Made by a program: the position numbers and the translations under genes | Source of the DNA: Spirosoma foliorum | Lineage (GTDB): Bacteria; Bacteroidota; Bacteroidia; Cytophagales; Spirosomataceae | Reading direction: 5' to 3' | Length of the DNA: 64,000 nucleotides | NCBI RefSeq assembly: GCF_014117325.1 | Contig: NZ_CP059732.1 | Location: forward strand, 186,001-250,000 | Shown here: one piece after another, positions 26,288 through 34,233 of the stretch | How the letters are laid out: every line of letters starts with the position of its first letter | Numbering within the stretch: position 1 is the stretch's first letter | Notes under the pieces: generated by a model | Databases searched by the model: none | Told to the model about the DNA's origin: nothing | Seen by the model: the letters and a program-made list of their open reading frames with translations, nothing else

Positions 26288-27193
26288 ATGCAACCTACGC
26301 TTTTGATTCTGGCAGCCGGTATGGGCAGCCGTTATGGTGGTATCAAGCAGCTCGACCAGTTTGGGCCAAATGGTGAAACCATTATAGATTATTCACTTTT
26401 CGACGCAATTCGGGCTGGTTTCGGCAAGGTTGTGTTTATTATCCGCGAGGAACTTCGGGCAGATTTTGAAGAGGTTTTTGGCAAAAAACTAGCTGGCAAA
26501 ATTGAGGTTGATTATGCCATTCAGGCGCTTAACTCATATGTTCCGTCAGAATTAGGCGCGGTGAATCGCACCAAACCCTGGGGGACGGGTCACGCCATGT
26601 TGTGTGCTAAAAACCATACGAGCACACCCTTTGCGGTTATTAATGCTGATGACTTTTACGGTCTGGAAGCGTTTCAATTGATCAGCAACTTTCTAACAAC
26701 CGATACAGACGATCAACTGCATGCGATGGTTGGTTACGAAGTAAAAAATACCCTATCCGAAAATGGTTCGGTGTCGCGGGGTGTATGCGAAGTAGCCGAA
26801 AACGGAAATTTGATCTCGGTAATCGAGCGGACTAAAATCTACGAGACAGATTCGAATGGTAAAAAGATTGTCTTTGAAGAAGGCGAATCGTTAACTCCTT
26901 TATCACCAGATACCCCCGTGTCGATGAATTTCTGGGGTTTCAAGCCAAGTGTGTTTCCGTTAGTACTTCATCAGTTTGAAAGCTACGCCATTGCCAATAT
27001 CGACTCGCCCAAAGCTGAGTTTTATATTCCAACGGTAATGACAAATCTGATTGAAACCGATACGGGACATTGCAAAGTGTTCCGTAGCCGTTCGGAATGG
27101 TTCGGTGTGACTTACCCAGACGATAAGCCAACCGTACAGGCTGCATTGAAGGAATTGCACGATAATGGCGCGTACCCAGACAAATTGTGGTAA
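26288..27193 (+). CDS. NDP-sugar nucleotidyltransferase-like protein
   Basis: A 301-residue cytoplasmic enzyme with a GT-A/NTP_transferase fold. The nucleotide-binding signature is LILAAGMGSRYGGIKQLD (residues 5-22). GTGHAMLCAKN and VINADDFYG (metal-binding Asp) follow the family pattern. It would join a sugar phosphate to a nucleotide for cell-wall or glycan synthesis. Close relatives in Bacteroidota are annotated only as nucleotidyltransferases, so sugar and nucleotide specificity are open. It stands alone, divergent from hmgA. Confidence 0.85.
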   Translation: MQPTLLILAAGMGSRYGGIKQLDQFGPNGETIIDYSLFDAIRAGFGKVVFIIREELRADFEEVFGKKLAGKIEVDYAIQALNSYVPSELGAVNRTKPWGTGHAMLCAKNHTSTPFAVINADDFYGLEAFQLISNFLTTDTDDQLHAMVGYEVKNTLSENGSVSRGVCEVAENGNLISVIERTKIYETDSNGKKIVFEEGESLTPLSPDTPVSMNFWGFKPSVFPLVLHQFESYAIANIDSPKAEFYIPTVMTNLIETDTGHCKVFRSRSEWFGVTYPDDKPTVQAALKELHDNGAYPDKLW

Positions 27194-27194
27194 T

Positions 27195-27322
27195 CTGATG
27201 GCGCAAGGCTCCAGCCTTGTGCCCACTATTCCCCGGCCTCCGGCCGATATTTAACAAAGCCATTTCAATTCGGCCAGAGGCCGATGAATAATAGGCACAA
27301 GGCAAGAGCCTTGCGCCATCAG
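27195..27322. repeat. Long intergenic inverted repeat (family C, copy 2)
   Basis: Outer arms of 29 bp (27195-27223 and 27294-27322) are inverted with a few mismatches around GGCGCAAGGCT and GCCTTGCGCC. The inner CGGCCTCCGGCCG and CGGCCAGAGGCCG blocks match those at 5031-5149. Confidence 0.9.
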
Positions 27323-27329
27323 TTTACAA

Positions 27330-27364
27330 GAAGGGCGCTTTATCTAACAGATAAAGCGCCCTTC
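27330..27364. terminator. Strong hairpin, probable bidirectional terminator
   Basis: GAAGGGCGCTTTATCT (27330-27345) pairs perfectly with 27349-27364 over a 3-base loop. Without a clear T tract, the terminator call rests on stem strength and position. Confidence 0.65.
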
Positions 27365-27397
27365 GCTACATTTATGGGGTGTATATCTTCGTTGGAA

Positions 27398-27500
27398 TTA
27401 CTTTTTCGTTACCCGAACGGCAATCCGGCGATTCTCTGCCATGTTACTAGCTGGTTTTTAAGGTTTGGTGTGCCGTTGGTGGGCGAAGAATATCGCTTCT
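27398..27500 (-). pseudogene. Probable decayed C-terminus of an OmpA-like protein
   Basis: On the minus strand, MAENRRIAVRVTKK followed by a stop (27442-27398) is the classic C-terminal sequence of OmpA/MotB-domain proteins (NRRI-V). Upstream, in a different frame, YSSPTNGTPN (around 27492-27463) resembles the preceding conserved G-x-P-x-N-x-T loop. The frames are interrupted and no full gene can be drawn. It is interpreted as a relic of a lost gene in the 496-bp gap between 27194 and 27689. Confidence 0.4.
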
Positions 27501-27623
27501 TTTGTACATTATCAGGCAAATAGTAACTGCCTTTTGGTCGGGACAAGGGATTAGACGGGGTAAGTTTTTTTCGTCACCTCAGCGGCTGGAATTTCAATTA
27601 TTTGCGGTCTGAGTTGCAGGCAT

Positions 27624-27669
27624 AAAAAATCCCCGTTGTTGTTTAGGTTTAAACAGACAACGGGGATTT
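27624..27669 (-). terminator. Intrinsic terminator of the DUF4136 gene
   Basis: AAATCCCCGTTGT (27627-27639) pairs perfectly with 27657-27669. On the minus strand the stem is followed by a run of T. It lies 21 bp after the DUF4136 stop. Confidence 0.9.
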
Positions 27670-27689
27670 ACTCTTAGCACACGCTTGAC

Positions 27690-28259
27690 CTAGCTGGTGC
27701 GTTCCGGGAATTTCTCAACAATTCGTTCGGCTTCTTTTTGTAATTGAGCAGCAATCCGTGCGGGGTCACCAACGGCATTTTGGACGGAGCCACGCCATAC
27801 TAGCTTACGCGTACGGGCGTCGACCATATCGACAACCAATGTACCCGCCTGATACTGTTGCTGGGTATATTGTGTGCCACCCCAGCCCCACCAACCGGGC
27901 CCCCAACCTCGGTAGCCCCAACGTCCCCAACCTAAATAGGGGCCGTAAACGGGTGAAGGAGTAGCCACTGTCTGTGTTTTATTCTCGACAAAGAAGTGAT
28001 AGCCAATTAACAGGTCGGGGTTGTTCGCGTTTTCCTGCAATCCTTTCGACTGTAAAACACTGGACATCGTATTTTCGACATTTTCAGTAGCTAACTGATT
28101 ATAATACAACGGATTTTGGCCTGCCTTAACGTCACTATCCATCCAGGTGAATGTTTTGTATTTGCTGAAGTCAGTCCGGCTACTACTGTCGACAGCTACA
28201 CGGGGCGAACAACCGTATATAGCGGTCAATAGGCCGAAAATCATTAATAAGCGTTTCAT
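27690..28259 (-). CDS. DUF4136 lipoprotein
   Basis: A 189-residue envelope protein. The signal sequence MKRLLMIFGLLTAIYGC has a probable lipobox with Cys17 as lipidation site. The DUF4136 fold is recognisable by DFSKYKTFTWMDSD, an ENVENTMSSVLQSKGLQ helix, PDLLIGYHFFVENKT and the terminal LVVDMVDARTRKLVWRG and AERIVEKFP blocks. A Gly/Trp-rich low-complexity insert (GWGRWGYRGWGPGWWGWGG) sits in the middle. Function unknown; the domain is widespread in Bacteroidota envelope proteins. Confidence 0.88.
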   Translation of the reverse strand: MKRLLMIFGLLTAIYGCSPRVAVDSSSRTDFSKYKTFTWMDSDVKAGQNPLYYNQLATENVENTMSSVLQSKGLQENANNPDLLIGYHFFVENKTQTVATPSPVYGPYLGWGRWGYRGWGPGWWGWGGTQYTQQQYQAGTLVVDMVDARTRKLVWRGSVQNAVGDPARIAAQLQKEAERIVEKFPERTS

Positions 28260-28331
28260 AGCGTTGTTTATTTAGTTTACCCTACTAAACGAATGGAGCT
28301 ATGAAAGGTTTGCTTTTTTAATGATGAGAAT

Positions 28332-29999
28332 CTACTGCAAAACAGGGTGTTTTTTGTGCCAGTCTGTAGCGTCCTGATACGCTTTGGCAACAGCTAGCAC
28401 TTTACCTTCTTCGAACAATTGTCCCATAAAGGTGATGCTGGTCGGTAAGTTTTGCTTGGTGAATCCGTTGGGTAAAACGACGCAGGGATGACCTGTGAGG
28501 TTTGTTAGCGTCAGATTGCTACCTGAATATACGGGTGATACATACACATCAATTTTAGCCGCTTTCAATTGGGCCGCCATTTCATTAATGAGCTTGGTAC
28601 GAGCGCGATTCGCCTGAATATATTCTACAGCTGGTACAAATCGTGCGGAGCGGAACGAGTTCGGCCAAGCACCTTTTCCTTGCCGAACCATCAGATCGTC
28701 GCGCCCTGAACGAGTCAACTCATCGAAGGCTGCCGCTGCTTCAACCGTGAGTAGAAACGAAATCCGGCCGGGAGGTACGCTCGTTGGTAAATCGAACGGA
28801 ACCAACTCGGCTCCCAGCGTACGGAGTGTTTGCAGGGTTAGTGAATCATTGGCGCGATTTGGGTAATTGTTTTCAAAGGCCTTTTTCACATAACCGATGC
28901 GTGTTCCTTTCAACGATGCAAGCGGTGCGTAGCGAAATGGAGCGGCCATTACGGTTGGGTCGTTACCATCGGGGCCATAAATGGCATTGAAAACCAAAGC
29001 ACAATCTTCAACCGAACGCGTAATCGGCCCAATTTTGTCCATACTCCAACTCAGTGCCATAGCACCATGCCGACTTACCCGCCCGAACGTTGGCCGAAGA
29101 CCCGTAGTACCACAAACGGTAGATGGTGAAACGATGGAACCAAGTGTCTCGGTACCAATTGCGAAAGGAAGCAAGCCCGCCGATACGCTCGATGCTGAAC
29201 CCGCCGACGAGCCGCTGGAACCGTTGTCTGTATTCCAGGGATTACGCGTCATGCCGCCGTACCAGACATCACCCATCGCTAAAGCGCCCAGTGTCATTTT
29301 ACCGCATAAAACCGCCCCCGCTTTTTCAAGTCGTTGAATAACTGTTGCGTCGAGATCAATCGTCTGGTCTTTGTAAGGCATGGCCCCCCAGGTCGTTTTG
29401 TATCCCTTTTTGGCCAGCAAATCTTTTGCTCCGTACGGAATGCCGTGCAAGGGCCCACGGTATTTTCCCGCTTTCAGCTCATCGTCGGCTCGCTTAGCCT
29501 GACTGAGGGCTAAGTCTTCGGTTAACGTGATAACGCAGTGTAATTTCGGATCATACGTTTTGAGCCGATTTAGGAAAAACTTCGTGAGTTCGACGGATGA
29601 AATTTGTTTCGTTCGGATCAGTTGCCCCAATTGTCCAACGCTATAAAAAGCCAGTTCATCACGGTTAGCGGGCAAGGTGACCTTGCCTAGAACTGATTCT
29701 TTAAATGACGAAGCGCCTGTAGGCATAGTGAAGCCTGCCGGAAGGGGGTTGAAATACAAGGCAGGAGCAATATCGTTCGGTAAATCAATCTTGCGTAACG
29801 CTTCGTAGTTTTTACGGGCGTTGTTCAGATTATCTAGCATTGAATCGCGCTCAGCGGGGGTAAAATCCAGGTCAAATACGCGCGATGCTACCTCAACCAT
29901 TTCGGAGGTCAGCGGTTTTTTGGGGTCATCGTTGGTGATAAATGCACCAAACAGGAAGCTACCGATGCAGCAGCCAAAGAGGAGTAATCGTTGTTTCAT
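28332..29999 (-). CDS. Secreted amidase-signature hydrolase
   Basis: Ser-cisSer-Lys amidohydrolase. The signal peptide covers about residues 1-20 (MKQRLLLFGCCIGSFLFGAF). The catalytic Lys is in IPYGAKDLLAKKG; the amidase signature GSSGSSAGSASSVSAG supplies the cis-Ser, and the nucleophile Ser follows in the ETLGSIVSPST region. FGRVSRHGAMALSWSMDKIGP is conserved in the family (read as two adjoining blocks). At 555 residues it is normal for exported relatives of GatA. Because it is exported, a role in tRNA amidation is excluded; it probably frees ammonia from external amides. Substrate unknown. Confidence 0.9.
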   Translation of the reverse strand: MKQRLLLFGCCIGSFLFGAFITNDDPKKPLTSEMVEVASRVFDLDFTPAERDSMLDNLNNARKNYEALRKIDLPNDIAPALYFNPLPAGFTMPTGASSFKESVLGKVTLPANRDELAFYSVGQLGQLIRTKQISSVELTKFFLNRLKTYDPKLHCVITLTEDLALSQAKRADDELKAGKYRGPLHGIPYGAKDLLAKKGYKTTWGAMPYKDQTIDLDATVIQRLEKAGAVLCGKMTLGALAMGDVWYGGMTRNPWNTDNGSSGSSAGSASSVSAGLLPFAIGTETLGSIVSPSTVCGTTGLRPTFGRVSRHGAMALSWSMDKIGPITRSVEDCALVFNAIYGPDGNDPTVMAAPFRYAPLASLKGTRIGYVKKAFENNYPNRANDSLTLQTLRTLGAELVPFDLPTSVPPGRISFLLTVEAAAAFDELTRSGRDDLMVRQGKGAWPNSFRSARFVPAVEYIQANRARTKLINEMAAQLKAAKIDVYVSPVYSGSNLTLTNLTGHPCVVLPNGFTKQNLPTSITFMGQLFEEGKVLAVAKAYQDATDWHKKHPVLQ

Positions 30000-30005
30000 T
30001 CGATT

Positions 30006-30028
30006 GGGCTATTGATGAGCGATAGCCC
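30006..30028. terminator. Small hairpin between coaE and the amidase gene
   Basis: GGGCTAT and ATAGCCC form a short stem in the 49-bp gap. It may end the coaE transcript, but no T tract is present. Confidence 0.35.
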
Positions 30029-30048
30029 AAATTACAGCGATAGCTGCA

Positions 30049-30657
30049 TTATTTTTCCCATTGCCGCAAAAAATCCTCATGAAGCCTGATAATCTGCGGA
30101 AGTAGCAATTGACTTTCGTCGTTATCAAGAACATAATCGGCCAATTTGAGCCGTTCGTCATCGCTTACCTGACGAGCAATAATGTTCCGAATTTCGGCTT
30201 CAGAGCGGTGGGGATCGCGTTTGTGAATGCGCTCAATACGCAGGGCTACTGGAGCCTGCACAACGATAACTTTATCGAGCGTGTTATGGTCGCCGGCAGC
30301 TTTCATGATTGCAGCCTCCTTAATTACATAAGGCTTTCCTAGCTGTTGATTAACCCAGGCGGCTGTGTCGGCAAATACGCGGGGGTGGATAACACCATTG
30401 AGTGTTGTTAAGAGTTCAGGGTTGGCAAATACTTGTGAAGCTACCCAGGCTCGGTTGTAATGGCCTGCTGCATCGTAGGCGTTTGAACCGAGTACCCGTT
30501 TAATATCGGCCTTCAGGATTGGGTCGTGTTCGGTGAGCCATTTTGCCCGTTCATCGGCTTCATAAACAGGAGCACCTAGTGATTGAAAGACCTGGCAAAC
30601 AACACTTTTACCCGAGCCAATTCCGCCCGTTACACCAATTTGAAGGGGAGCTTTCAT
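30049..30657 (-). CDS. coaE: Dephospho-CoA kinase
   Basis: Phosphorylates dephospho-CoA at the 3' position, the last step of coenzyme A synthesis. The P-loop GVTGGIGSGKS lies at residues 8-18. The YEADERAKWL lid/CoA-binding motif, VVIHPRVF-type block (NGVIHPRVF), KVIVVQAPVALRIERI and DYVLDNDES complete the family pattern. At 202 residues it is normal. It ends the conserved nusB-YtxH-DUF1573-yajC-ybbR-coaE cluster. Confidence 0.95.
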   Translation of the reverse strand: MKAPLQIGVTGGIGSGKSVVCQVFQSLGAPVYEADERAKWLTEHDPILKADIKRVLGSNAYDAAGHYNRAWVASQVFANPELLTTLNGVIHPRVFADTAAWVNQQLGKPYVIKEAAIMKAAGDHNTLDKVIVVQAPVALRIERIHKRDPHRSEAEIRNIIARQVSDDERLKLADYVLDNDESQLLLPQIIRLHEDFLRQWEK

Positions 30658-30673
30658 GAAGTAATTAATAATG

Positions 30674-30757
30674 TAAAATGAATAATTGACAATGTAAAAT
30701 AGATAGTGCGTCTATGCGTTACCCATTATTCATTTTACATTATCAATTATTCATTTT
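30674..30757. repeat. AT-rich inverted repeat inside the nusB-coaE cluster
   Basis: Arms of about 34 bp (30674-30707 and 30725-30757) are inverted with few mismatches and consist of AATGTAAAATGAATAATTG-like words shared with 22197-22305. It lies between ybbR and coaE, two genes expected to be co-transcribed. Confidence 0.85.
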
Positions 30758-31509
30758 GTAGGTGACAACAATTCGCCTACTTCAAAGCTAACCACTACGC
30801 GATCGGCACTAGTGTGCAAGAGCGGATGACGCAGGTGATTGAGTGGAATTTCGTCGTCGTAATTATCGGCAATACGCTTGCGAGGAATTTTCACAAGTAG
30901 CGTATCGGGTAGGCCGCGCACTAGTTTTGCAGGCCCATCAATCTGGATGCTATGGGGTGTCAGATTGATGACACTTGTCACCACAAAGCGAGGGGCCATA
31001 TTGATGTGGAGACTATCTGCCTTTAACTGAATCGTTTTGGTCAATCGTCGATCAAAATGGATGTCGAGTTTATCGGAAATAACGTAATTGACGTGTAGCT
31101 TTTTGATGTGTTCAGCCAACGCTGCTGTTAAAGACGATGTATTGATTGCAGATACCTGAAGTGGGTTCCGAACAACATAGGTTACCGGGTCGATTCGAAA
31201 AGGCATCCAGGCATGACGGAGCAATCCCCAACCATCGCTCGATACATTAACCCGGACCGTTTTCGGTAATTCTGTAGTGGGAATGAACAACGAATCATCA
31301 TACGCAAAACGCAGTGGATAGTCGATATTCAACGTATAGCCCGGTTTGTTGAGCGCATTCAGAATCCAGAATAACGTGGCTGCTACCAGACACAACAGAG
31401 CCTTCGTGGGTTGAAACGAATGGACGTTTTGAGGGTGAGAGTTCACGAAGGTGGAGGATGCTATAGGTTGACTAATGGAAATAGGTGGAATCAGTGGAAG
31501 AGTGACCAA
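30751..31509 (-). CDS. YbbR-like domain protein
   Basis: A 252-residue protein with one hydrophobic segment (about 36-55, ALLCLVAATLFWILNAL) and an extracytoplasmic region with YbbR-like beta domains (VRVNVSSDGWGLL and IQIDGPAKLVRGLPDT-type strands). YbbR/CdaR proteins in Firmicutes regulate the CdaA diadenylate cyclase; no cyclase gene is adjacent here. The first ~20 codons lie within the imperfect inverted repeat at 31455-31556, so the real start may be the GTG at 31446. Synteny between yajC and coaE is standard in Bacteroidota. Confidence 0.8.
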   Translation of the reverse strand: MVTLPLIPPISISQPIASSTFVNSHPQNVHSFQPTKALLCLVAATLFWILNALNKPGYTLNIDYPLRFAYDDSLFIPTTELPKTVRVNVSSDGWGLLRHAWMPFRIDPVTYVVRNPLQVSAINTSSLTAALAEHIKKLHVNYVISDKLDIHFDRRLTKTIQLKADSLHINMAPRFVVTSVINLTPHSIQIDGPAKLVRGLPDTLLVKIPRKRIADNYDDEIPLNHLRHPLLHTSADRVVVSFEVGELLSPTK

Positions 31510-31556
31510 TTGGACTTACTTCACTTACTCCACCTATTTTACTTATTGATCAAAAT
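31455..31556. repeat. Imperfect inverted repeat overlapping the ybbR 5' end
   Basis: GGAAATAGGTGGAATCAGTG on the left is answered by CACTTACTCCACCTATTTTA on the right, inverted with several mismatches. It spans the yajC-ybbR junction and reaches into the annotated ybbR reading frame. Confidence 0.65.
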
Positions 31557-31879
31557 TACTTCTTGTCGTCTTCGGCTGGCTTAACCGTTGCCTCACGCGA
31601 AACCGATGTTTTTTCAAATACCATTTTAACACCCCGGTCTACTTCCAGAGTAACGGTTGTACCATCTACCGAGGCAATTTTGCCATGCAAGCCACCGATC
31701 GTGACAACGTTATCCCCTTTCTTGAGGTTGTCAACAAAACTCTTCTGATCCTTCTGCTTTTTCTGTTGCGGACGAATCATGAAGAAGTAAAAAATGCCAA
31801 TAATGCCCACCCATAGCAGCACATTGTAAATCATGGATGTATTGGAACCGGTCAGGCCTTGTAATAAAATCGAATACAT
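31556..31879 (-). CDS. yajC: Preprotein translocase accessory subunit YajC
   Basis: Inner-membrane accessory protein of the SecDF-YajC complex, which assists protein export. A 107-residue protein with a single membrane helix (about 19-37, VLLWVGIIGIFYFFMI) followed by the diagnostic RPQQKKQKDQ and the small cytoplasmic domain GDNVVTIGGLHGKIASVD. It ends 47 bp before ybbR and follows the DUF1573 gene by 13 bp. Confidence 0.95.
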   Translation of the reverse strand: MYSILLQGLTGSNTSMIYNVLLWVGIIGIFYFFMIRPQQKKQKDQKSFVDNLKKGDNVVTIGGLHGKIASVDGTTVTLEVDRGVKMVFEKTSVSREATVKPAEDDKK

Positions 31880-31892
31880 AGTTTTGGTGGTA

Positions 31893-32345
31893 TTATGAGT
31901 TTTTGGTCGAATCAGCTTTCGTATTCACCATCGCTTTGAAGTGAAGGTCAGTCATGGCTGGTTCTGTATTGGCAAAGATGGTGATGGTTTTGCTCTGTTC
32001 ACCACTTTTTCCGCGGCTATTAAAGCGTACCCGTACCGACGATTTCGCGCCGGGAGCTACTGGCTCATGTGGCCAGTCGGGAGTAGTGCAACCGCAGGAA
32101 GCGGTAATGTTATTGATGATCAGCGGAAACTCACCCGTGTTTGTAAACGCAAATGTGTGCTCAACTGTATCGCCTTCGGTTAGTGTGCCAAAATCATAAA
32201 TACCTTTTTCGGCAAATGTGATTTTGGGCATCTTTCCGGAAGCCACTTCTTTCGATTCTTTTCCTTGTTGACGATTATCGCAGCTAATCTGCCCAAAGCC
32301 AATGGTAGCTAAGGTTGTTATGAGTAGCCAATTTCTGAGATGCAT
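31893..32345 (-). CDS. DUF1573 exported protein
   Basis: A 150-residue protein with a signal sequence and a possible lipobox Cys (about residue 23, GQISC). The DUF1573 immunoglobulin-like fold is clear: YDFGTLTEGDTVEHTFAFTN, NITASCGCTTPDWP (the conserved Cys-Gly-Cys), VAPGAKSSVRVRFNSRGKSG and QSKTITIFAN. Function unknown. It is regularly found beside yajC in Bacteroidota, suggesting an envelope role. Confidence 0.9.
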   Translation of the reverse strand: MHLRNWLLITTLATIGFGQISCDNRQQGKESKEVASGKMPKITFAEKGIYDFGTLTEGDTVEHTFAFTNTGEFPLIINNITASCGCTTPDWPHEPVAPGAKSSVRVRFNSRGKSGEQSKTITIFANTEPAMTDLHFKAMVNTKADSTKNS

Positions 32346-32352
32346 TTTAAAT

Positions 32353-32417
32353 AAGTTTGTAGTTTGACGTTTGTAGTTTGATGTTTCAGCGAACTACAAA
32401 CGTCAAACTACAAACTT
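32353..32417. repeat. Inverted repeat inside the nusB-coaE cluster, 26-bp perfect arms
   Basis: Arms 32353-32378 and 32392-32417 are perfect inverted copies with a 13-bp loop. The arms contain two tandem TTTGTAGTTTGA-like units. It lies between the YtxH gene and the DUF1573 gene. Confidence 0.95.
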
Positions 32418-32430
32418 TTAACAAAACGTA

Positions 32431-32733
32431 TTATGTATTCTGTTGCTTAATCTGAGCCATCAGCCGATCTACGTCTTCGAGTAGACGTTCGGCTTTTTCG
32501 CGGGCATCATTTACGACGCGTTGCCCTTCATTCTTCGATGAGTTTTCGGGCTGCTCTGCTGAGTTGCCTAAATCTTCGAGCAACAGATTAATCTGTTCTC
32601 TATATTTAGACAAGCGGAATGAAAGTCGATCACGGGTAATTTTGCCTTTGTCGGGCGCATACAGTAATCCAAACAGAGAACCGGCGGCAATACCGGTCAG
32701 CAAAAAGGTTAAATCACGGCCAATTCTGCTCAT
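32431..32733 (-). CDS. YtxH domain protein
   Basis: A 100-residue membrane-anchored protein. The hydrophobic N-terminus LTFLLTGIAAGSLFGLLYAPDKG (about 8-30, read in two parts) with its GxLYAP motif defines YtxH. The rest is a charged helical, probably coiled-coil tail. Related proteins are general-stress or gas-vesicle-type proteins; its function is unknown. It sits directly after nusB in the conserved cluster. Confidence 0.88.
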   Translation of the reverse strand: MSRIGRDLTFLLTGIAAGSLFGLLYAPDKGKITRDRLSFRLSKYREQINLLLEDLGNSAEQPENSSKNEGQRVVNDAREKAERLLEDVDRLMAQIKQQNT

Positions 32734-32740
32734 TGTATTT

Positions 32741-32834
32741 AAAGTTATAAAGTTGTGGAGTATAGAGTTATATAGTTTAAAAGGAAGCTAACTATACCAA
32801 CGGCGAACCGCCTACAACCTTACAACTATATAAC
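32741..32834. repeat. Imperfect inverted repeat between nusB and the YtxH gene
   Basis: GTTATAAAGTTGT on the left pairs with ACAACTATATAAC on the right, with further partial matches such as TATATAGTT inside. It lies upstream of the YtxH start codon. Confidence 0.65.
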
Positions 32835-32835
32835 G

Positions 32836-34006
32836 CTACTTATTGTCCAACAACCCGCGTCCGCTTTTACGCAGACGGCCTGAGGCTTGTAACTTCTCAG
32901 ACAGGTTGTCTAATATTCCATTGACAAACTTACCGCTTTTAGGCGTACTGTACGCCTTTGCTAGTTCGATATATTCATTAATCGTTACTTTAACCGGAAT
33001 GTTTGGAAAACTGAGTAACTCGCAAACCGCCAGTTTTAAAATGATTTTATCGAGCATAGCTACTCGTTCTACATCCCAGTTTTGAAGCTGATCGGCGAGT
33101 AACTGCTCATAATCAGCATCGTTTTCCAGAGATTTGTCAAACAGCGTATTCAGGAATAATTCGTCTTCTTCCCAATCGTCGGTAAGCGGCTCAAGTTTCA
33201 AACCGGTTGGCGTTTGGACCGATTTAATGGTACGAATGGCTAATCCACGAACAACTTCGCTGTTTTCTGCCCAGCTTAAGTCGATTTCGGCCAGATGATC
33301 GCGAATGGTTTCGTGCTTGAATATTAAGGTACGTAGCACGTATTGTGCCAATGCCTGATCTTCATCTGCCGTGTGCGTACGCTTCTCGCAATAGGCTCGG
33401 TAGGTTTCATCGGCTTTCAGTACTTCGCGAAGCGCTTTCCGAACAAAAGCGAGATCATCGCTCCACGAGATACCATGCCGAAGGGTTTCATTTTTTAGGG
33501 GCTGATGTTGGGCCAGTGCCTGCACAACCGTATTATCATTGAGCGTTGATTCGAACGGAAACGGGGCTTCGTCAACGTCTCGGTATTTACGTTCGCTGTC
33601 GATATGGGCTACGTGACCAAGCTCAACGAGTAGCTGCATGACCAGCAAATAATCGTCGTAAATGCCATTTACCTGCTTCAGTAACATCTGGGCGAGGTGC
33701 TGCTGATCTTTTTTTTGTCCGAATCTGATAGAAAACAAAGCCATCGTTAGCTGCTTTCAGAACCTTGTTCGGAGCATCGTCGTCTTTAGCGGACTGATTG
33801 GTTTTGATGGCTTCCTCAAAGAGTAAGCTGGCGAGTTTCCGGTAGCCTTCGAGTTGCCGCTTGTCCTGCGGAAGCATCGAGTTTAGGTCGGGTTGGAAGA
33901 GATCATTAATGCCATCGAGGGCCATTTGCTGATTTGAAAATTCGGCCTGCCGAAGGGCGTATAACGCCTGCATGACCTTTATTCGGAGTAATCGCCTGTT
34001 GAGCAT
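32836..34006 (-). pseudogene. nusB: Transcription antitermination factor NusB, frameshifted at an A8 run
   Basis: NusB binds boxA RNA with NusE and supports rRNA transcription. Translation from ATG 34006 gives MLNRRLLRIKVMQALYAL and continues to FVFYQIRTKK, then leaves frame and stops at 33623. The rest of the protein (KKDQQHLAQMLLKQ through NIPVKVTINEYIELAKAYSTPKSG, quoted in parts) is in the next frame and runs to 32836. The switch falls at eight consecutive A on the coding strand (33710-33717); seven would restore one frame of about 389 residues, the usual length in Cytophagales. Both halves are intact. A sequencing error, a real mutation or slippage-corrected expression are all possible. 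The MALFSI ATG at 33744 is internal and unlikely as a natural start. Confidence 0.85.
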
Positions 34007-34062
34007 CCGCCTAAGTCTAAAATCTACCGGTAAGAAAAGAACTGCTTGATTGAAATCGGGTG

Positions 34063-34093
34063 CAAAAGTACGGACTTTTTAGTCGATAGTCAA
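34063..34093 (-). promoter_or_regulatory. Promoter of the nusB operon
   Basis: On the minus strand TTG (34091-34093), a 20-bp spacer and TACTTTTG (34063-34070) match the Bacteroidota consensus. The TTG lies inside the left arm of the inverted repeat at 34086-34174. The next start codon is nusB at 34006. Confidence 0.7.
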
Positions 34094-34174
34094 CAGTCAA
34101 TTGTTAATAGTGTGTAGTTGATAGTTGTAGATGTATAAACTACTATACTCTATTGACTACTGACTGTCGACTAT
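34086..34174. repeat. Imperfect inverted repeat between divergent nusB and the ABC exporter
   Basis: Arms of about 35 bp (34086-34120 and 34140-34174), with words such as ATAGTCAACAGTCAA against TTGACTACTGACTGTCGACTAT. It supplies the -33 element of nusB, and TATATTTC (34172-34179) at its right end is one base off a -7 box for the exporter. Confidence 0.75.
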
Positions 34175-34233
34175 ATTTCCTGCAACTTTTCCAAACTACC
34201 TTCCGTTACGAATGAAACGCTGTTGGTTGTTCT

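Noticed and set aside
33623..33744. Two separate overlapping genes (127 and 302 codons) instead of one nusB
   Set aside because: Each holds a non-overlapping half of NusB, and the tail of the first after the A8 run (RSAAPRPDVTEAGK) matches nothing in the family.
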